Assembly: GCF_012726265.1 (NCBI RefSeq) | Contig: NZ_JAASAG010000002.1 | Span: 1 to 64,000 of the forward strand | Source of the DNA: Streptomyces sp. HNM0575 | Lineage (GTDB): Bacteria > Actinomycetota > Actinomycetes > Streptomycetales > Streptomycetaceae | Reading direction: 5' to 3' | Length of the DNA: 64,000 nt | Shown here: in pieces, positions 26,878-34,778 of the stretch | Layout: each line of letters starts with the position of its first letter | How positions within the stretch are numbered: position 1 is the stretch's first letter | The notes under the pieces: generated by a model | Database searches by the model: none | Seen by the model: the letters and a program-made list of their open reading frames with translations, nothing else | Told to the model about the DNA's origin: nothing | Made by a program: the position numbers and the translations under genes

Positions 26878-27340
26878 CGCCGTTCACCTCGTTGATCACT
26901 CGCTCCGCCACGCGGAAGGACTCGAGCGAGGCCGGTACGCCTACGTAGACGGCGGTCTGGAGCAGCACCTCCTGGATCTCCTCCTCGGTGACCCCGTTGG
27001 TGAGCGCCCCGCGCACGTGAACGGCCAGCTCGTGCCCGCGGTTGAGCGCCGTGAGCATGGCGAGGTTGATCATGCTGCGGGTCCGCTTGTCGATGCCCGG
27101 CCGGGTCCACACCGCGCCCCAGCAGTACTCGGTGACCAGTTCCTGCACCGGACGGGCGAAGTCGCTGACTTCCTCCAACGACCGCTCGACGTGCTCGGCG
27201 CCGAGAACCGCCTTCCGCATCCGGAGGCCGGCGTCGTAGACGTCGTCGCGTGTGCCGTCCTCGCGTGTGCCAGGCTCGCGTGTGCCGTCCTCGCGTGTGC
27301 CGTCCTCGCGTGTGCCGTCCTCGCGTGTGCCGCTGGACAT
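26870..27340 (-). CDS. Carboxymuconolactone decarboxylase (CMD) family protein
   Basis: 156 residues. One CMD/AhpD-like helical domain (about 30-150: RPVQELVTEYCWGAVWTRPGIDKRTRSMINLAMLTALNRGHELAVHVRGALTNGVTEEEIQEVLLQ in pieces), the gamma-carboxymuconolactone decarboxylase subtype without the CxxC of AhpD. The N-terminal 30 residues are six TREDG-like pentapeptides from a 15-bp repeat. ATG 27340 with GAAGGAGA upstream; it overlaps the cupin stop by one base (TGATG), so translation is coupled. Confidence 0.87.
   Translation of the reverse strand: MSSGTREDGTREDGTREDGTREPGTREDGTRDDVYDAGLRMRKAVLGAEHVERSLEEVSDFARPVQELVTEYCWGAVWTRPGIDKRTRSMINLAMLTALNRGHELAVHVRGALTNGVTEEEIQEVLLQTAVYVGVPASLESFRVAERVINEVNGDG
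27244..27331 (-). repeat. 15-bp tandem repeat encoding TREDG
   Basis: About six copies of GTGCCGTCCTCGCGT (plus-strand reading), in frame at the N-terminus of the CMD gene. Confidence 0.85.
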
Positions 27341-27759
27341 CAGCGCTCTCCTTCGCTCTGCGGGGCCTCTTCGCTCTGCGGGGCCTCGTACTCCTCTTGG
27401 GAGACCTCCTCGGCCCAGACCGTCGTGCCGAGCGAGATCGCGGTGTGCACCATGTAGGAGTCCGGCGCGGCCCCGTGCCAGTGCCGCTCGCCGGGCGGGC
27501 ACCACACCGTGTCCCCGGCGCGTAGCCGCCGGATCCCGTCGGCGTCCGTGCACACCACGCCCTCGCCCGCGAGCACTTGAAGGATCTGTCCGCGCTCGTG
27601 CTCGTGCCAGAAGGTGCGCGCACCGGGATTGAAGTTCACCGTGTTGACGACCACTCCGTCGGTGGCGGGCATCACGAGATAGGAGTTCACCGAGCCGGTG
27701 AACTGTGACCCCGACTTCGTTCCCATGCCGTGCTGTTCGGTGCCGTGTATGAGCTTCAT
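27340..27759 (-). CDS. Cupin-domain protein
   Basis: 139 residues, single small cupin barrel. Metal motif 1 WHEHERGQILQVLAGEG (about 51-67) and motif 2 PPGERHWHGA (about 88-97) supply His ligands. Sequence style is like the cupins that accompany CMD proteins in aromatic or lactone catabolism (decarboxylase, isomerase or dioxygenase roles). The C-terminal tail repeats EAPQSE. ATG 27759 overlaps the previous stop (ATGA). Confidence 0.85.
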   Translation of the reverse strand: MKLIHGTEQHGMGTKSGSQFTGSVNSYLVMPATDGVVVNTVNFNPGARTFWHEHERGQILQVLAGEGVVCTDADGIRRLRAGDTVWCPPGERHWHGAAPDSYMVHTAISLGTTVWAEEVSQEEYEAPQSEEAPQSEGER

Positions 27760-28709
27760 TTCCCGTTCCTTCCGGTGTCGTGGTCCTTGTCGTGGACCCG
27801 GACGCCGCCAGAGAGGTCGCCGATCGCGTCGACGACGGTGTTGCTGATCACGTCGGCGTAGCCCAGCTGCAATGCCGTGCCGAAAGAGGAGACGGCGGCC
27901 GCCGAGTTGGGGCTGGCGACACCCAGCCCGGCCACCAGATCGACGTAGGCGAGCACGTCCTTCATCATCAGGGCGTTCGTCAGGCCGCCCTTGAGGTAGT
28001 CGCCCTCGATGATCTTCGGGAAGCGCTTCTGGGTGGCGAAGTTGACCCCCGAGCTGACGTTGATCGCGTCGAGCAGGACCGTGAGGTCCAGCCCGGCTTT
28101 GCGCCCGGCCACCATCACCTCGGCCGTGGCCGACAGGGCGATCGCGTTGAGGAAGTTGTTCAGCAGCTTCGCGGTGTGCCCGGCCCCGACCGACCCGAGC
28201 CGGAAGACGTTGGTGGCGAACGCGGAGAAGACCGGCGCGAGTCGGTCGACCGTGGCCTCCGGTCCGCCCACCATCAGGGTCAGCTCACCGGCCTCGGCCG
28301 CTGCCGCACCGCCGGAGACTCCGGCGTCGACCAGCTCCGCGCCCTTGTCCGCGAGCTTCGGCGAGAGCGCGATGGTCGAGGCGGGCTCCGAGGTGCTGAG
28401 GTCGACGACGACCGTCTCGGGCCGTACGGCGTCGATCAGGCCGTCCGCGCCGTGCATCACCTCTTCGACGGTCCGCGAGGACGGAAGCGACAGCAGGATC
28501 GTCCGGCAGCGGCGAGCGACCTCGGCGGGCGAAGAAACACGCTCTGCGCCCTCGGGGCCCGAGGTGTGCGGGTCGTGGCCGACCGCGGTGTGGCCGGCGC
28601 GCAACAACCGGGCCGCCATCCGCCCGCCCATGTTGCCCAGGCCGATGCATCCGACCGGGCCGTAGGCGCCTTCCACTCCTGATCCGGATCCGGGTGGCGC
28701 GGCAGTCAT
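27756..28709 (-). CDS. Second NAD(P)-dependent beta-hydroxyacid dehydrogenase
   Basis: 317 residues, same family as 25972-26877 but clearly diverged. Rossmann motif CIGLGNMGGRMAARLL (about 20-35), substrate motif DAGVSGGAAAAEAGE, catalytic lysine in GHTAKLLNNFL, C-terminal MMKDV. Two such enzymes in one operon suggest two oxidation steps or two chemically related substrates. ATG 28709 overlaps the lactonase stop by 4 bases. Confidence 0.9.
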   Translation of the reverse strand: MTAAPPGSGSGVEGAYGPVGCIGLGNMGGRMAARLLRAGHTAVGHDPHTSGPEGAERVSSPAEVARRCRTILLSLPSSRTVEEVMHGADGLIDAVRPETVVVDLSTSEPASTIALSPKLADKGAELVDAGVSGGAAAAEAGELTLMVGGPEATVDRLAPVFSAFATNVFRLGSVGAGHTAKLLNNFLNAIALSATAEVMVAGRKAGLDLTVLLDAINVSSGVNFATQKRFPKIIEGDYLKGGLTNALMMKDVLAYVDLVAGLGVASPNSAAAVSSFGTALQLGYADVISNTVVDAIGDLSGGVRVHDKDHDTGRNGK

Positions 28710-29521
28710 GAGGTCGCTCCTTCGCCCATGTCCCCGATCACGATTCCGTGACCGGCCAGCTCTCCGTCGAGGGGCCGGTGGCGGTGCATCACGTCGGGGT
28801 CGTGTCCGGGCAGCACGATCGCCTGCTGGTTCTCTATGAGCGAGCGCAGCAGGTCGAATCCGCGGTACATCCGGTCGAGATCGTCGACGATGCTGAACGG
28901 CCTGTCCCGCTCGATCTCCTCGTAGTAGTGGGCCGCGTCGCTGGCCAGCACCACCAGGCCCTCGCCGGTCGGGACGGTCAGGATCGACTGGCCGTGGGTG
29001 TGACCGCCGACCTCGATCATCTCGATGCCCGGCGCGATCTCCGTGCGCCCTTCGAAGACCTCGACCCGGCCCTCCGCGTCGGCCTTCTCCAGCTCGGCGA
29101 GTTCGGCCGCCTCGCAGGCGTGATTGAACATGAACCGGTCCGCCGTGGGTCCGCGCCAGAAGTCCCGCTCGGAGCGGGCGATCCTGATGCGCGCGGCCGG
29201 GAAGGACGTGAGGTTGCCTATGTGGTCGTAGTGCGCGTGCGTGATGGGCAGCAGGCCGACGTCTGCGGCGTCGACCCCCGCCCGCGACAGCAGCCGGACA
29301 GGATGCACCAGGTGCCCGCGACCGCGGTTGCGGCCGCCCGACTCCCCGTAGCCGGTGTCCACCACGACCGTGCGCCTGTGGTTGCGCACGACCCACACGT
29401 AGTAGTCCATCTGTATCGGGGCGTCGGGCTCGTCGTACAGGTGGTAGTTGAGGAAGACCTGCGCGCGGCTGGTCGTCCGCGATGCGTATCGCAGCGCGAG
29501 CACCTCATAGGTGTCCGTCAT
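28706..29521 (-). CDS. MBL-fold hydrolase, N-acyl-homoserine-lactonase type
   Basis: 271 residues. Metallo-beta-lactamase fold with the zinc motif HAHYDH (about 102-107), further ligands HTHG (about 184-187) and D in LASDAAHYY, and the late HD of LPGHDPD. The closest general pattern is the AhlD/AttM lactonases, which open lactone rings. ATG 29521 with GGAGGTGG upstream. First gene of the leftward operon, suggesting it makes the first hydroxyacid intermediate. Confidence 0.88.
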   Translation of the reverse strand: MTDTYEVLALRYASRTTSRAQVFLNYHLYDEPDAPIQMDYYVWVVRNHRRTVVVDTGYGESGGRNRGRGHLVHPVRLLSRAGVDAADVGLLPITHAHYDHIGNLTSFPAARIRIARSERDFWRGPTADRFMFNHACEAAELAELEKADAEGRVEVFEGRTEIAPGIEMIEVGGHTHGQSILTVPTGEGLVVLASDAAHYYEEIERDRPFSIVDDLDRMYRGFDLLRSLIENQQAIVLPGHDPDVMHRHRPLDGELAGHGIVIGDMGEGATS

Positions 29522-29544
29522 TGCCCACCTCCTCCGCCGCAGAG

Positions 29545-29557
29545 TTTGTCTGACAAA
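29545..29557. promoter_or_regulatory. Perfect palindromic operator, site 1
   Basis: TTTGTC-T-GACAAA, 24 bases upstream of the lactonase start. Matches the TNGTNNNACNA pattern bound by FCD-type GntR regulators. Confidence 0.65.
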
Positions 29558-29768
29558 AATTCGTGACGCAAGACGGGTTCTCCACGTGACGGCAGGTCCC
29601 GCGGTTCGCCGCCCAACGATCGCATTTCCACGGGCCGTTACGCCCCTTCTGTCATGATTAGCCCACTGTTTAGGACGGAGAAAAGAGGGAGGATCACGGT
29701 CAGGAGCGCGTGCCCGACAAAGGGTTGACAGCGCGGAAGCCGGCATCCACGATGTCCCGCATCTCGAA

Positions 29769-29777
29769 TGTCTGACA
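29769..29777. promoter_or_regulatory. Palindromic operator, site 2
   Basis: TGTC-T-GACA, the same nonamer core as site 1, 24 bases upstream of the transporter start. The pair frames the divergent promoter region. Confidence 0.6.
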
Positions 29778-29801
29778 ATCTCGGGACGGGAAGTGGGAGC
29801 C

Positions 29802-31163
29802 ATGGCGAATGCTCAGTCCGGGCCCGATCAGCGCGTGCCCCGGCCGGGGATCACGGCGGAGGACTCCGCCCGGAGCGAGACCAAGCGCAAGGCGGCGACG
29901 CGAGGCGCGGTCTACGCCGAGTTCGTCGACATGTTCGACATCTATCTGCCCACGGTGATCCTTACGCCGGCCATGCTCTACTTCAGGCCCAAGGACGTCA
30001 GCCCGGGTCTCGACGCCATCATGACGTCGCTCATCTTCGCCACGACCCTGGTCGGCCGTCCGGTCGGCGCCGCGATCTTCGGTCACATGGCCGACCGCCT
30101 CGGCAGGCGCAGGACGACGATCCTGTCCGTCGCGGGCTTCGGCGTCGTCACGCTGCTCATCGGGCTGCTGCCCGGTTACGCCGGCATCGGCATCGCGTCC
30201 TTCTGGATCCTGATCGCCCTGCGCTTCCTCGACGGCGTCTTCCTCGGCGGCGGCTACACGGGCGCGCTGCCGCTGGCGATGGAGTATTCGCCGAAGGAAC
30301 GCCGCGGTCTGGTCGGCGGCTTGGTCCTCGCCGCCTTCCCGGCCGCGTACATCGTGATCAACCTGGTCGGTCTGGCCTCGTTCAGCATCTTCACCGTCGG
30401 GGACGTCAACTCCAGCTATGTGCAGTGGGGGTGGCGAATCCCGTTCGTCATCGGCGCCCTGCTCGCCGGAGCTCTGGCGCTCTACTACACGAGGAGCGTG
30501 TCGGAGTCGGAGATCTGGAAGGTCTCCGAGACCAAGGGGTCGCCTCTCAAGGAGGTGTTCCGCGGCGCCAGTCTGCGGAACTTCCTTCAGGTCTTCCTGA
30601 TGATGACCGGCTTCTGGCTGACGCAGAACATGGTGACCCTCTTCCTGCCGGCCTCCGCGCTGCCCAAGACCCTCGGCCTGACCGGCACCCAGCTGACCAC
30701 CACGCTGCTGATCGCCTACTTCTGCCTGGTCTTCAGCTACATCGGTGCGGGCCTGCTCGGCCAGAGGATCGGCCGGCGCACCTTCTTCATGGTCGTCGGG
30801 CCGCTGATCGCGGTCGTCGGCTCGGTCCTGCTGGTCGTCCTGATGAACGGCAAGGACGAGTCCTGGGGCTTCATCACCCTGATCGTCTGCCTCTTCTCGA
30901 TCCTGGTCACCGCGCCGTGGGGCGTCGTGCTGCCCTACATCACCGAGCGCTTCCACACCGGCGTGCGGGCGTCCGGCTTCGGCCTCGGCTTCAGCGCCTC
31001 GGTGGTCATCCCCTCGTTCTACGCCTTCTACCTCACCGGGCTGGAGAGCTTCATGTCGCCCACCGCCGCCGCGGTCACGCTGCTGGCCGTCGGCGGACTG
31101 CTCGGCGGCATCGGAGGTGCGCTCGGTCCGGAGACCAAGAATGTCGACTTCACGACCGACTGA
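29802..31163 (+). CDS. MFS transporter, metabolite:H+ symporter type
   Basis: 453 residues, twelve helices. The signature GRPVGAAIFGHMADRLGRRRT between helices 2 and 3 and GGYTGALPLAMEY in helix 5 fit the MHS family, which imports carboxylates and betaines. Probably brings in the substrate of this locus. ATG 29802 with GGGAAGTGGGAG upstream; GTG 29793 is an alternative. Its 3' end overlaps the next gene by 23 bases. Confidence 0.88.
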   Translation: MANAQSGPDQRVPRPGITAEDSARSETKRKAATRGAVYAEFVDMFDIYLPTVILTPAMLYFRPKDVSPGLDAIMTSLIFATTLVGRPVGAAIFGHMADRLGRRRTTILSVAGFGVVTLLIGLLPGYAGIGIASFWILIALRFLDGVFLGGGYTGALPLAMEYSPKERRGLVGGLVLAAFPAAYIVINLVGLASFSIFTVGDVNSSYVQWGWRIPFVIGALLAGALALYYTRSVSESEIWKVSETKGSPLKEVFRGASLRNFLQVFLMMTGFWLTQNMVTLFLPASALPKTLGLTGTQLTTTLLIAYFCLVFSYIGAGLLGQRIGRRTFFMVVGPLIAVVGSVLLVVLMNGKDESWGFITLIVCLFSILVTAPWGVVLPYITERFHTGVRASGFGLGFSASVVIPSFYAFYLTGLESFMSPTAAAVTLLAVGGLLGGIGGALGPETKNVDFTTD

Positions 31164-31506
31164 GTCCGTGCTCGACCGGCTCGCGTCGGCCGCGGTGTCG
31201 GGTGCCGACGCCGAACTGGACCTGCTGGCCCGGTTCGGTCCCGTCGCCGTCGTGATCGACTGCGACGGCGAGCGCCGCGTGGTCCGGCTCGGCCGTCCGT
31301 CCGAGCACTCGGACGAGGTCACGCTCCGCGGAACGGCGGCCGACTGGACGGCGCTGCTGGACCCGGCGCCGTCGCCCGGACTGCACGATCTGCTCTCGCT
31401 GGGCAAGTCCGCGACGACCTTCACGGTGTCGCCCTCGCTGGAGGTGCTCGTACGGAACCTGCGGATCCTCAACCGGTTCGTCGAGGTCGCCCGGGAGACG
31501 GCATGA
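31141..31506 (+). CDS. Small conserved-looking protein of the catabolic operon
   Basis: 121 residues, no membrane segment, no motif I can name. The composition is coding-like (VVIDCDGERRVVRLGRPSEHSDEVTLRG). The overall size and the SLGKSATTFTVSP...LRNLRILNRFVEVARE ending faintly recall SCP2-like sterol-carrier or accessory subunits, but this is weak. ATG 31141 with GGAG 8 bases upstream, inside the 3' end of the transporter gene; its stop overlaps the hydrolase ATG. A subunit or chaperone role is plausible from the coupling. Confidence 0.6.
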   Translation: MSTSRPTESVLDRLASAAVSGADAELDLLARFGPVAVVIDCDGERRVVRLGRPSEHSDEVTLRGTAADWTALLDPAPSPGLHDLLSLGKSATTFTVSPSLEVLVRNLRILNRFVEVARETA

Positions 31507-32384
31507 CGGCCGGCGTTCACGGCCGAGCCGAGTTCGAGGCGGTCACGGGCGGATATGTGACGCTGACGATCGACGGGCGGGACTGCCGGATCTACGTCGA
31601 GCGTGCCGGCGAGGGCGTTCCCGTGCTGTGCCTGCACACCGCGGGCTCCGACTCCCGGCAGTACCGGCACATGCTCGCCGACCCGCGGCTGACGGAGCGC
31701 TGTCAGCTGAGCGCCTTCGACCTGCCCTTCCACGGCAAGTCCTCGCCGCCGGACGGCTGGTGGCGCGAGGAGTACCTGCTCACCCGGTCCCGCTACGTCG
31801 AGACGGTGCGCGCCGTCGTCGCCGGTCTCGGCCTGGACCGGCCGATCGTCGTCGGCTGTTCCATGGCCGCGTCGCTGGTGCTGCACCTGGCGCTCGAACA
31901 CCCGGAGGAGTTCCGGGGCGTGCTCGGCTTCTCGGGCGCGGCGAAGGTACCGGGCCGCTTCATGGACTGGTCGATGCGCCCGGACATCAACGCGCACCAG
32001 TCGATTCCGTCGTGGACGTACGGCCTCATGGCGCCGCAGAGCCCTGAAGGCGCCCGCCGCGAGGTGTGGTGGACGTATGCCCAGGGCGGGCCCGGCGTCT
32101 ATCGCGGAGACACCTACTTCTATTCCGAGGACTCGGACCTGACCGGCCGGATCGCCGATATCGACACCGACCGCTGCCCGGTGCACCTGTGGACGGGCGA
32201 GTACGACCATGCCTGCCGTCCCCAGGACACCCTGGAGACGCTCCGGCTCAATCCCGGAATCGTGGGGGGCTCCTTGCCGGGCATCGGCCACTTCCCCGTC
32301 GCCGAGAACTATCCCGCCGTGGCACCGCTCATCCGCCGCACCTTGAACGAAATCGCCGATCACGTCCCCGGGAGGGCAACTTGA
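31503..32384 (+). CDS. Alpha/beta-hydrolase
   Basis: 293 residues. Oxyanion region LCLHTAGSDSRQYR (about 42-55), nucleophile elbow GCSMAAS (about 118-124, Ser), late Asp in WTGEYDHACRP and His in LPGIGHFPV. A C-C bond hydrolase, esterase or enol-lactonase like PcaD are all compatible. It overlaps its neighbours on both sides (ATGA, TTGA), a tightly coupled operon. Confidence 0.88.
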   Translation: MTAGVHGRAEFEAVTGGYVTLTIDGRDCRIYVERAGEGVPVLCLHTAGSDSRQYRHMLADPRLTERCQLSAFDLPFHGKSSPPDGWWREEYLLTRSRYVETVRAVVAGLGLDRPIVVGCSMAASLVLHLALEHPEEFRGVLGFSGAAKVPGRFMDWSMRPDINAHQSIPSWTYGLMAPQSPEGARREVWWTYAQGGPGVYRGDTYFYSEDSDLTGRIADIDTDRCPVHLWTGEYDHACRPQDTLETLRLNPGIVGGSLPGIGHFPVAENYPAVAPLIRRTLNEIADHVPGRAT

Positions 32385-33244
32385 CCGCCGAGCGCCGCAC
32401 GTCCTCGTCGACGCAGGACCACGCCGACGCCAACGCCAGCGCCAACGCCGGCACCAGCACCAGCACCAGCACCAGCACCAGCACCGACGCCAACGGCTCG
32501 AAGTTCGAAGCCGCCAAGGCCAGGTTCATCGAGGAGCGCGGCAGCTGGAGCCCGGCGTGGGACGCCGTGGGCCGGCTCGACCCGGACTTCCTCGACGCAT
32601 ATCGCCGCCTGTCGATGACACCGCTGCGCAAGGGCCATCTCGACCCCAAGACCCAGGAGTTGGTCTTCCTCGCGGTGGACGCGAACGCCACCCACATGTT
32701 CACCGCCGGCGTCGAGCCCCATCTGCGCAAGGCACTCGAACTGGGGGCAACCCGCGAGGAGTTGATGGAGGTTCTCGAACTCATCGCGACCCTCGGCATC
32801 CACGCGATGAACATCGGAGTGCCGATCCTGGTGGACGTGCTCAAGGAGACCGGCCGATACGAGGGGCCGGCGCCGCTCGGCGAATACCAGCAGCGGCTCA
32901 AGGACGAGTTCACCGAGAGCCGCGGATACTGGCACTCGTTCTGGGACGAGATGCTCGAACTCGACCCGGAGATGTTCGAGGCGTATCTGGAGTTCTCCTC
33001 GGTGCCCTGGCGGACCGGGGTTCTGGAGCCGAAGGTGAAGGAGCTCATCTACATCGCCTTCGACACGGCCGCGACACACCTCTACGAGCCCGGCCTGCGG
33101 CTGCACGTCAAGAACGCCCTCGGCCATGGCGCCACCGCCCAGGAGATCCTCGAGGTGATGGAGATCGCCAGTACCCTCGGCATCCACGGCACGATGACGG
33201 CCGCCCCCATCCTGCTCCGCGTCACGGAGGAGGAGAAGGCATGA
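32381..33244 (+). CDS. Tandem carboxymuconolactone decarboxylase-family protein
   Basis: 287 residues with two CMD-like domains (about 55-165 and 185-285), each with the LDPKTQELVFLAVDANATHMF / LEPKVKELIYIAFDTAATHLY helix pair and a LGATREELMEVLELIATLGIH / LGHGATAQEILEVMEIASTLGIH tail. The N-terminal 45 residues are a Ser/Thr/Ala-Asn repeat tract (TSTSTSTSTSTD). Start TTG 32381 with GGGAGGG upstream, overlapping the hydrolase stop. The catalytic role is uncertain. Confidence 0.83.
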   Translation: MTAERRTSSSTQDHADANASANAGTSTSTSTSTSTDANGSKFEAAKARFIEERGSWSPAWDAVGRLDPDFLDAYRRLSMTPLRKGHLDPKTQELVFLAVDANATHMFTAGVEPHLRKALELGATREELMEVLELIATLGIHAMNIGVPILVDVLKETGRYEGPAPLGEYQQRLKDEFTESRGYWHSFWDEMLELDPEMFEAYLEFSSVPWRTGVLEPKVKELIYIAFDTAATHLYEPGLRLHVKNALGHGATAQEILEVMEIASTLGIHGTMTAAPILLRVTEEEKA

Positions 33245-34659
33245 CAAGGACAGTCGGCCACTGGATCGCCGGATCGTTCGTCGAGTCCGGCGGCGAAGTC
33301 CAGGAGATCCGGAGCACCGTCAGCGGCCTTCCTCATGTCGCCGTCGCCACAGGCACCGTGGCCGACGTCGACGCGGCGGCGGAGGCGGCCGCCGCCGCGG
33401 CCGCCGGCTGGCGATGGTTCACCGCCGCCGACCGGGGCCGGCTGCTGCGCGACATCGCGGGCGGGATCCGCGCGAACGCCGAGGAGCTGGCCGGGCTGGA
33501 GATCGCGGACACCGGGAAGGTGCGTACGACCGTCCTCGGCGAGATCGAGAACTCGGCCGCCTACTTCGAGTTCTACGCCGGCCTTGTGAACCTCCCGGTC
33601 GGTGACGTGCTCGATGTGGCCCCGGACCAGCACGTCTTCACCCGGCGCGAGCCCTTCGGGGTGGTCGGCGTGATCACCCCGTGGAACCTGCCGCTCAACC
33701 AGGCCGCTCGCGCGATCGCTCCGGCTCTCGCCGCGGGCAACACCGTGGTCTGCAAGCCGGCCGAGCCGACATCGCAGACCACCGTCGCGCTGGCTCGGCT
33801 GGCCTCCGGGTGCGGCTTGCCCGAAGGGGTCTTCAACGTGGTCTGCGGGTCCGGCCCGGTCGTCGGCGAGGCGATCGTCAGGCACCCTCTGGTCCGCAAA
33901 GTGGCCTTCACCGGGAGCGTCGACGTCGGCCGGACGATCGGCCGGATCGCCGCTGAGAGGATCATCCCGCTGACGCTGGAGCTCGGCGGCAAGAGCGCCA
34001 ACATCGTCTTCGAGGACGCCGACCTGGACGCCGCCGCAGGCGAGGCGGTACGCGCCTTCGTGACGAACGCGGGCCAGGTCTGCTCCTCGGGCACCCGGCT
34101 GCTGGTGCAGCGCTCGATTCACCACGAGTTCGTCGGCAAGGTCGCCGAACTGCTCCACTCCATACGGGCAGGCGAGCACTACGGGCCGATGATCACCTGG
34201 GACCAGTTCGAGAAGGTCAAGAACTACCTGAACCACGCGGCGTCGTCGGGCCGGCAACCGGTCGTCGGCGGCCGCCCGGCTGACGACGCCGAACTGGCCG
34301 AGGGCGCCTATGTAGAGGCCACGCTCTACGCCGACGTCGACCCCGACGACAAGCTGGCGCGCGAGGAGATCTTCGGCCCGGTCCTGGTCGCCATCCCCTT
34401 CGACACCGAGGAGGACGCGCTCCGGATCGCCAACGACTCCGAATTCGGTCTCGCCGGAGCGGTCTTCAGCCGCGACATCTCCCGCGCGCTTCGAGTGGCC
34501 GAGCGGATCGAGGCCGGGCAGATCGGGGTCAACACCTGGGTCACGGGGCGCGTGGAGACACCCTTCGGCGGCTACAAGAACTCCGGCTACGGCCGCGAGA
34601 AGGGCATCGAGGCGCTCAACCACTACTCGCAGCTCAAGTGCGTGATCGTCAGACTGTGA
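33241..34659 (+). CDS. Aldehyde dehydrogenase
   Basis: 472 residues, NAD(P)-dependent oxidation of an aldehyde or semialdehyde to the acid. Conserved PWNLPLNQAARAIAPALAAG, FTGSVDVGR, general base Glu in LELGGKSAN (about 242-250), nucleophilic Cys in NAGQVCSSGTR (about 280), and C-terminal FGGYKNSGYGREKG. ATG 33241 overlaps the previous stop. Last gene of the rightward operon; it could oxidise the product of the two hydroxyacid dehydrogenases. Confidence 0.94.
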   Translation: MTRTVGHWIAGSFVESGGEVQEIRSTVSGLPHVAVATGTVADVDAAAEAAAAAAAGWRWFTAADRGRLLRDIAGGIRANAEELAGLEIADTGKVRTTVLGEIENSAAYFEFYAGLVNLPVGDVLDVAPDQHVFTRREPFGVVGVITPWNLPLNQAARAIAPALAAGNTVVCKPAEPTSQTTVALARLASGCGLPEGVFNVVCGSGPVVGEAIVRHPLVRKVAFTGSVDVGRTIGRIAAERIIPLTLELGGKSANIVFEDADLDAAAGEAVRAFVTNAGQVCSSGTRLLVQRSIHHEFVGKVAELLHSIRAGEHYGPMITWDQFEKVKNYLNHAASSGRQPVVGGRPADDAELAEGAYVEATLYADVDPDDKLAREEIFGPVLVAIPFDTEEDALRIANDSEFGLAGAVFSRDISRALRVAERIEAGQIGVNTWVTGRVETPFGGYKNSGYGREKGIEALNHYSQLKCVIVRL

Positions 34660-34778
34660 AACCGTCCACGGGCCCTCGTGATCCGCTGATCCGCTCGCTC
34701 GTCCCGGCCGTTCGACGCTCCTTGTGACGCCAATCGCCGGGCACCGGATAACGACTGGTTTATGCATGTACGGGGGTA

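Noticed and set aside
29700..32363. Minus-strand 887-codon frame opposite the transporter-hydrolase genes
   Set aside because: No recognisable domain, His/Asp/Arg-rich mirror composition; the plus strand has clear families throughout.
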